Of a stretch of 64,000 nt of DNA, positions 57,946 through 64,000 are shown piece after piece (position 1 is the stretch's first letter; each line of letters starts with the position of its first letter). This DNA comes from Delphinapterus leucas (lineage: Eukaryota > Chordata > Mammalia > Artiodactyla > Monodontidae). The notes under the pieces are model-generated. The model had not been told where the DNA came from and made no database searches. It was given only the letters and a program-made list of their open reading frames with translations. Both the position numbers and the translations under genes were made by a program. The stretch lies in assembly GCF_002288925.2 (NCBI RefSeq), contig NW_022098031.1:11851309-11915308 (forward strand), written 5' to 3'.

Positions 57946-59565
57946 TGCTATATTCTGCCTCTAAAGTTATTTCCACTTAAACTATTTTCAGTATCTTTGT
58001 CTTGGAGCATATAAACAATGAAACCATAGGCTCTGGGTTCATAAATCCAATATCCCATGTGACCCTCGTCAAAAAAAATTGGAAGGAGATGCGCTCACCA
58101 GGAAGGCAGCGGCACAGATTTCCTGCAGAACTTCAAAACCTTTCAAACCAGAGAGTCAAAAGCACAAGGTACACTGCTCCTGACCAGAGAAACCAGTCAA
58201 AATGTTATGACAGCTCTGGACTTACAATTAATCTCAAACGGCTAGCTGGGCAATTTAGCCTGGGTTTGGAACCAGATATTAAAATATTTTTAATGCAGTA
58301 ATAAAATGGACTAGGCTTTAGTTGTTTATAAGGAACTCAAAACTAATCCTAGTTTTCAAAATCTCTTCCATTTCCAACTTTAAACTTTAATAGGATGTGA
58401 CTATGGGTGACAACATAGGCAGCCTCACAACAGAAGTTATGACGTGGGAAAACAGGCTAGAGAGTGCAGTTCGAAATGAAACTGTTTCTCAGTCCCTTGC
58501 TCTGATGATTATTCCCTTCAATTTAGAAGTCAGATCGTGCTCCACACCTGAATATAGGTAAGGCTATAAGGGCTTTCATTTTCACCTTTGTTTAAACCAT
58601 CCAGTCATTATCCTTTGTTTATTTGTATCACCCCGCCCATAGGCTTAGGACTTGTAAAGCCAAACGTATGCAAAGGAAAGAATGATTGTGTCCATTCTTA
58701 AACAAGCTTAAACAAAGTGTCTTCAGCTACTTATCACTGCTGGACATACACTAATGTGATAAATAGTATAGAATAAATTCAACTCACATCTTGGGAGATG
58801 CTTCTAGACTCTTCAGATCCCCAAATCTGTAATTGCCATTGTCAGAGGAGGAATACTTAAATGCCCTTCCTAGATACTCTTAAGAGAGGAGGAAGGGTAA
58901 TCCGATGAGTCAGAATCCAAGATACTCAGTGGGACATGTTTATTAACAGGTGTTAACTAGCCACCTGCCCCGTACTAATCCTTAGCCCTTGTTCACTCTC
59001 TACAGCAGGAATCATTGAGTCAGGGCTGCCCCTGGAACCCAGCAGCCTCGTTCCTTCCCATCACGCACCCCAGCCTGTTGGTCACTGATGAAAGTTCCTC
59101 CACCAGGAGGCCAAGCACAAGTGGTAAAAGATTCCAGACTTTGGATGTACGTTTGAAGGCAGCTAGGCAGTTCCATTTAGGCCTCAAGCTGAAGCCAAGA
59201 GCTCCCTCCATTCATAGCTAGTCCCCCTTCTCCCCAGTCAGGAAATGATCTTTTGTTCCCCATCGGCTATTTGTCCTTATGTGTATCTCCCTCAGACTTT
59301 TCTGGGTCCCTCCTGCCAAATACTATTAAAACTCTGTCTTTTACTTCACTAATCATCTAATTTCACCCTACAGTATAAAAGCAAACATATAAACTCTGAA
59401 ACAATCCCTTATGAGCGTCAGAGCACACATTACCCGTGGCTGAGAACCACTTGGCCGTCAGCTGGGTACCCTTACCAGTTACCCACTCTCCACATTTAAA
59501 TGATATGAAACTACATTAAGACAAAATCATGTGAACCTGCAGCCCTGCTTGCGAGCAGTCAAAAC
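57946..59565. other. Unique sequence, no gene called
   Basis: No repeat recognised in 1.6 kb. The plus frame 58002-58301 (99 codons) and the opposed frames at about 59015-59221 (68 and 63 codons) have no known domain or splice context. Confidence 0.45.
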
Positions 59566-59571
59566 TGCATA

Positions 59572-59710
59572 TGGTTGTCCCTCAGTCTTTGGGGTAGATT
59601 GGTTCTCCGATCCCCGAGGATACCATACCAAAGTCCAGGGATGCTCGAGTCCCTTACAGTCAGCCCTCCTATCCATGGGCTAAGCATCCTCAGATACAGA
59701 GGGCCGACTG
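59572..59710 (-). mobile_element. Miniature Tigger/mariner-type transposon with TA duplication
   Basis: A 139-bp element from TGGTTGTCCCTCAGT to AGGGCCGACTG, flanked by TA at 59570-59571 and 59711-59712. Read in reverse it aligns with 54158-54377, with the middle shortened. Confidence 0.8.
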
Positions 59711-59779
59711 TATGTCGACATGAGATGCTTAGGGTCCAGTGTTTTATTTTCAGTGATGTGACGTTCTGTAAATTCCTGC

Positions 59780-59926
59780 AGGCAGTATAATTTAGTCGTT
59801 AAATACACAGGCTGAGCAGTTAGGCAGCCTGGGATAGAATTCTGGATTGGCCATTCACAAGGTATGTGACCTTGAACAAATTTCTTAGGACTTTATTTCC
59901 TCAACTTTAAGAGGGGAATAATAATA
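59780..59926 (+). mobile_element. MIR SINE, 5' part (split by a DNA transposon)
   Basis: GCAGCCTGGGATAGAATTCT, GGTATGTGACCTTGAACAAA and TTTATTTCCTCAACTTTAAG form the MIR head and core. It resumes after the element at 59927-60140. Confidence 0.85.
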
Positions 59927-60140
59927 CAATTGACCCACAGCGGGAGGCAGGGTGGTTAGGGGCGCTGACCCTTGTCCTAGTGGAAAGTCCACGTGCAGTG
60001 TCCCTCCAAATTTGAGGTTCTTCCATATCTGTGGATTCCACCAACTGCAGGCCATATAGTACTCTAGTATTTACATTGAAAAAAATCTGCGTATAAGTGG
60101 CCTCCTGCCGGTCAAACCCATGTTATTCAAGAGCCAATTG
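59927..60140 (+). mobile_element. Miniature TA-flanked DNA transposon in a MIR
   Basis: A 214-bp element with inverted termini (CAATTGACC at the left, GAGCCAATTG at the right) and TA duplications at 59925-59926 and 60141-60142. Internal words are GGTTAGGGGCGCTGACCC and CATATCTGTGGATTCCACC. It is a mariner/Tigger-type non-autonomous element distinct from the 54158/59572 family, although it shares the GTGGATTCC word. Confidence 0.82.
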
Positions 60141-60142
60141 TA

Positions 60143-60255
60143 CTTACCTGATCGGGTTTTTGTGAAGATTAAATAAAAAGCATTTTGCACAATGCGTGCA
60201 TGTAGCATGCACTCAGCAAACGTTAGGAGTGATTGATATTGTTGTTGCTGTTATT
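60143..60255 (+). mobile_element. MIR SINE, 3' part
   Basis: CTTACCTGATCGGGTTTTTG, TGAAGATTAAATAAAAAGCA and CATGCACTCAGCAAACGTTA continue the MIR interrupted at 59926. Confidence 0.85.
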
Positions 60256-60530
60256 ATTTCATTACCAAATGAATTAGTCTCAGCGAATACAGAAAGGATA
60301 AAGACTTGATAATAGTCTTTAAATTATTATCGTAATTTAGAAACATGTAAAAGGAAAGCAACCTAATAGTTTCACGTGCAGAAATAGCATAGATGCTAAA
60401 TAAAACAACCAACCCATCATCAGGGCTGTGCCCTACCAGACCCCACATCATATCCAAGTCTCAGAGAAAAAAAAGAAAAAAAAATTTAATATCCATTTAC
60501 CTCCAGTGCAAAAGAACACAAAGCATGGCC
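60256..60530. other. Unique sequence, no gene seen
   Basis: No recognisable feature apart from an A-rich run near 60468-60485. Confidence 0.45.
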
Positions 60531-60534
60531 AACC

Positions 60535-60825
60535 TATGAGTTTTCTATTGCTGCACAATGAATTACAAAAATTTAGTGGCTTAGCACAACACAGATTATT
60601 ACATCACAGTTTTTATGGGTTAGGTGTCCAGGTACAGGTGAGTAGGGTACTCCCCTCAGGGTCTCACCAACCTGAAACATCAGCCATGACTGCAGTCTCC
60701 TCCGAGGCCTGGGTCCCTTGACAAGCTCACCAGTTGGTGGTAGAATCGGTTCCTTGTGACTGTAGTACTAAGTACCCATTTTTCTTGCTGACTGTTGGGT
60801 GGGAATTGCGCTCAGTTATCTGTCC
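60535..60825 (-). mobile_element. MLT1-type LTR fragment, minus strand
   Basis: TTTTCTATTGCTGCACAATG, AATTTAGTGGCTTAGCACAA, TTACATCACAGTTTTTATGG and GGTTCCTTGTGACTGTAGTA are in the order of a reversed MaLR LTR. Diverged. Confidence 0.65.
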
Positions 60826-61575
60826 AAAAGTGGTGAGGTAACTGTTTTGGGGAAGATAATGGGAAGGAAGGTGGGGGAGAAGGGTGGCCTAAAAAAGCTC
60901 AATCCACATCTTCCCTAATAAGAAATTGGTGAAGAACTGGATAATCAGGTGGTTGCAGTTTAAGTGCATTAATGAGAAATCTGGAAGTAAATATTAAAAG
61001 AGAGAGAGAGAGAAGAGTACAGAAAGTTATTGCCCCTGAAGATTCAGGTGCTGCCAAGGGTTGACATTTTTATTATAAGCTTTAAGTACTCTTTGCCTTT
61101 TTAAAACTATGTACATATTACTTTAATAAAAAATGTAAATGATTTTTAAATATCTGAGACAAAAAGAGAAAACAGAAAATATGAGAGCACCGCCTCAGGT
61201 GAAAATATAGAGAAATCCACCTCTTACATTGTATTATATTTGAGCATCTCAAAGAAAATTATACCAGAGAAAGATGGGGTCTCCTTTTGTTGCTAAAGTA
61301 ATAGACATGTTATTATGTGTTCACCTGCCATGTGCTAGGTATCATGAATATGAAGATGAATGAGAAGCTGGCTTTGTCCTCAAAAGAACTTACAGTATAA
61401 CTGGAGAAGTAAACACACAGAATTGCAGTTAAATGAGATAGGCATAAAATTTTGTATATTTGTTTAATTCCTAAGATATTCTCCTTACTTTTTTTTTCCT
61501 GTTTATCATATAAAGCTGCTTAATTCTTTGCTATCTCAAACAGAATCTTCTGACATCTAATCTCTCTGTCCTTTC
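60826..61575. other. Unassigned sequence with a GA repeat
   Basis: An (AG)n run lies at about 61001-61015. At 61300-61430 (CCATGTGCTAGGTATCATGA, AAAGAACTTACAGTATAACT) an ancient repeat of the type seen near 1945 is likely. No gene. Confidence 0.45.
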
Positions 61576-61577
61576 TT

Positions 61578-61655
61578 TTTTAAAAAAATTTTAATTGAGG
61601 TATAATTGATGTACAATAGTATATAAGTTTCAGGTGTACAACATAGTGGTATCTC
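61578..61655 (-). mobile_element. Old L1 3'-end fragment, minus strand
   Basis: TTTTAATTGAGGTATAATTG, ATGTACAATAGTATATAAGT and TTCAGGTGTACAACATAG are a reversed L1 3' terminus. Confidence 0.75.
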
Positions 61656-62100
61656 CTCTTTTTAGGCCTAGTTTTGACTAGTTTTTATAGGGTAGTCTAC
61701 ACTTCCTATTTCCATTTTTGCTTTTATCACATTTACCTTTTACACCCATAACTAAAACTATTCACTGTATCACCAAAGCTTTGAGTGCTTTTCAGTCCCC
61801 TATTCTTTTCGATAGTTCTGCCACCATTTGACAAAGTCGAACAGTTATCTATTCTTGAAACTCACTTCCCTTGTGGCTTCAATGTCCAAAGCTTTTGAAA
61901 GGTTTGCCTTTGAAATCTCTAGCCACTAAATCTTCTTCCACCAGTTCATGAATTGCTGGGGTTCCAACTCACTCTGTACCCCTCTCCGGTATCTCCATTG
62001 CAAGCCCACAACTTCAAATAACTCCATGGTGACATCTAATGTTTTCTCTCCTAGTCCCTGCAAACACATCAAGTACAGTGTGTGTTTACTTATAAAGTCT
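61656..62100. other. Unique sequence, no gene seen
   Basis: No recognisable repeat. Host sequence at 61926-62104 extends the minus-strand L1 frame by chance. Confidence 0.45.
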
Positions 62101-62104
62101 GCTC

Positions 62105-63669
62105 CTCTTTGAATTATGGTTTTCTCAGGGTATATGCCCAGTAATGGGATTGCTGGGTCATATGGGAGTTCTATCTTTAGTTTTTTAAGGAACCTCCATA
62201 CTGTTCTCCATAGTGGCTGTATCAATTTACATTCCCACCAATAGTGCAAGAGTGTTCCCTTTTCTCCACACCCTCTCCAGCATTTATTGTTTCTAGATTT
62301 TTTGTTGATGGCCATTCTGACCGGTGTGAGATGATATCTCATTTTAGTTTTGATTTGCATTTATCTAATGATTAATGATGTTGAGCATTCTTTCATGAGT
62401 TTGTTGGCAATCTGTATATCTTCTTTGGAGAAATGTCTGTTTAGGTCTTCTGCCCATTTTTGGATTGGGCTGTTTGTTTTTTTGATATTGAGCTGCATGA
62501 GCTGCTTGTAAATTTTGGAGATTAATCCTTTGTCAGTTGCTTCATTTGCAAATATTTTCCCCCATTCTGAGGGTTGTCTTTTCGTCTTGTTTATGGTTTC
62601 CTTTGCTGTGCAAAAGCTTTGAAGTTTCATTAGGTCCCATTTGTTTATTTTTGTTTTTATTTCCATTTCTCTAGGAGGTGGGTCAGAAAGGATCTTGCTG
62701 TGATTTATGTCATAGAGTGTTCTGCCTATGTTTTCCTCTAAGAGTTTTATAGCATCTGGCATTACATTTAGGTCTTTAATCCATTTTGAGTTTATTTTTG
62801 TGTATGGTGTTAAGGAGTGTTCTAATTTCATACTTTTACATGTACCTGTCCAGTTTTCCCAGCACCACTTATTGAAGAGGCTGTCTTTTCTCCACTTTAT
62901 ATTCTTGCCTCCTTTATCAAAGATAATGTGACCATATGTGCATGGGTTTATCTCTGGGCTTTCTATCCTGTCCCATTGATCTATATTTCTGTTTTTGTGC
63001 CAGTACCATACTGTCTTGATTACTGTAGCTTTGTAGTATAGTCTGAAGTCAGGGAGCCTGATTCCTCCAGCTCCGTTTTTCATTCTCAAGATTGCTTTGG
63101 CTATTCGGGGTCTTTGGTGTTTCCATACAAATCGTGAAATTTTTTGTTCTAGTTCTGTGAAAAATGCCAGTGGTCGTTTGATAGGGATTACACTGAATCT
63201 GTAGACTGCTTTGGGTAGTAGAGTCATTTTCACAATGTTGATTCTTCCAATCCAAGAACATGGTATATCTCTCTATCTATTTGTATCATCTTTAACTTCT
63301 TTCATCAGTGTCTTATAATTTTCTGCATACAGGTCTTTTGTCTCCTTAGGTACGTTTATTCCTAGATATTTTATTCTTTTTGTTGCAATGGTAAATGGGA
63401 GTGTTTTCTTAATTTCACTTTCAGATTTTTCATCAATTGTGTATAGGAATGCCAGAGATTTCTGTGCATTAATTTTGTATCCTGCTACTTTACCAAATTC
63501 ATTGATTAGCTCTACTAGTTTTCTGGTAGCATCTTTAGGATTCTCTATGTATAGTATCATGTCATCTGCAAACAGTGACAGCTTTACCTCTTCTTTTCCA
63601 ATTTGGATTCCTTTTATTTCTTTTTCTTCTCTGATTGCTGTGGCTAAAACTTCCAAAACTATGTTGAAC
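62105..63669 (-). mobile_element. Young L1, inverted 5' segment (twin priming)
   Basis: Minus-strand ORF2 from within the RT domain to near the C-terminus. It meets a plus-strand L1 3' segment at 63670. The two segments share the words around AATTCAAA(AA)GAG at their far ends, so the inverted and direct parts overlap by about 13 bp of L1 sequence. This is the arrangement produced by twin priming. The sequence is very close to the copies at 22.4 and 50.9 kb. Confidence 0.93.
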
Positions 63670-63692
63670 AATTCAAAAAGAGTCATGTACAA
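62110..63692 (-). pseudogene. L1 ORF2 relic with only two nonsense changes
   Basis: Part of the L1 ORF2 reverse transcriptase, read on the minus strand in a single frame for about 520 codons. It includes [14 protein letters not shown], so the catalytic Asp pair is intact, in contrast to the copies at 23.2 kb and 46.3 kb. It also has [20 protein letters not shown] and the C-terminal [18 protein letters not shown], where the usual HCWW Cys is Tyr. Only two in-frame stops appear: Trp to stop at 63273-63275 and Glu to stop at 62361-62363. It has no start, promoter or endonuclease domain, so it is not functional. Confidence 0.88.
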
Positions 63693-64000
63693 AAATGTTC
63701 ATTGCAGCTCTATTTACAATAGCCAGGACATGGAAGCAACCTAAGTGTCCATCAACAGATTAATGGATAAAGAAGATGTGGCACATATATACAATGGAAT
63801 ATTACTCAGCCATAAAGAGAAACGAAATTGAGTTATTTGTAGTGAGATGGATGGACCTAGAGTCTGTCATACAGAGTGAAGTAAGTCAGAAAGAGAAAAA
63901 CAAATACCGTATGCTAACACATATATATGGAATCTAAGAAAAAAAAAAAAAGTCATGAAGAACCTAGGGGCAAGATGGGAATAAAGACACAGACCTACTA
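63670..64000 (+). mobile_element. Young L1, direct 3' segment, cut by window end
   Basis: Plus-strand L1 starting AATTCAAAAAGAGTCATGTA. It continues through the ORF2 end (GCACATATATACAATGGAAT, TTACTCAGCCATAAAGAG) into the 3' UTR (GAAGAACCTAGGGGCAAGAT). The poly(A) tail and right target duplication lie beyond position 64000. Confidence 0.93.

Noticed and set aside
58002..58301. 99-codon plus frame
   Set aside because: No domain, no upstream promoter or splice acceptor seen, and no repeat origin that would explain coding potential.

Overview
The window is non-coding mammalian DNA, almost certainly from a whale or dolphin. The main evidence is several copies of the tRNA-derived CHR-type SINE, both the GC-rich CHR-2-like form and the CHR-1-like form. 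These are typical of cetaceans and their closest relatives; hippopotamus cannot be strictly excluded. I found no convincing exon of a cellular protein-coding gene, no rRNA or tRNA gene and no CRISPR array. Long open frames are either L1 ORF relics, SINE read-through or chance. The window is best read as intergenic or deep-intronic sequence built up by layers of transposon insertion.

Layout: 1-13 kb is mostly unique sequence with SINEs (257, 2519, 2836, 8108), several MIRs, a solo LTR inserted in a MIR (5438-5927), a complete solo LTR with 5-bp target duplication (7310-7940) and a MaLR LTR (9388-10023). 13-20 kb holds old L1 pieces (13711, 14040, 15540-16840, 18505-19990). 20.7-25.5 kb holds a twin-primed L1 (20705-21530) and a 2.9-kb 5'-truncated L1 (22403-25347) inside older L1 debris. 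26-32 kb holds a SINE, a probable 3'-UTR retrocopy (27473-28145), a minus-strand L1 3' end, a hAT-type element, a MaLR LTR and L2 and MIR pieces. 32.9-38.3 kb is a minus-strand L1 with 5' UTR, ORF1 and partial ORF2, lacking the endonuclease region and interrupted by a SINE and an LTR. 38.3-42.1 kb is mostly unique, with an 11-bp minisatellite and an L2. 42.1-48.3 kb is a full-length but dead L1. 48-62 kb has MaLR LTRs (one nested inside another), a young truncated L1 (50903-52362), a Tigger derivative, three TA-flanked miniature DNA transposons, L2 and MIRs. 62.1 kb to the end is a second twin-primed L1, still running at the window edge.

Nothing here works as a gene network. What can be read is a relative history: MIR, L2 and DNA transposons first, then MaLR LTRs and old L1s, then ERV LTRs, then CHR SINEs and young L1s. 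Target-site duplications recovered for many copies give exact insertion boundaries. Family names are assigned from remembered consensus sequences, not a database search, so subfamily names should be treated as provisional.
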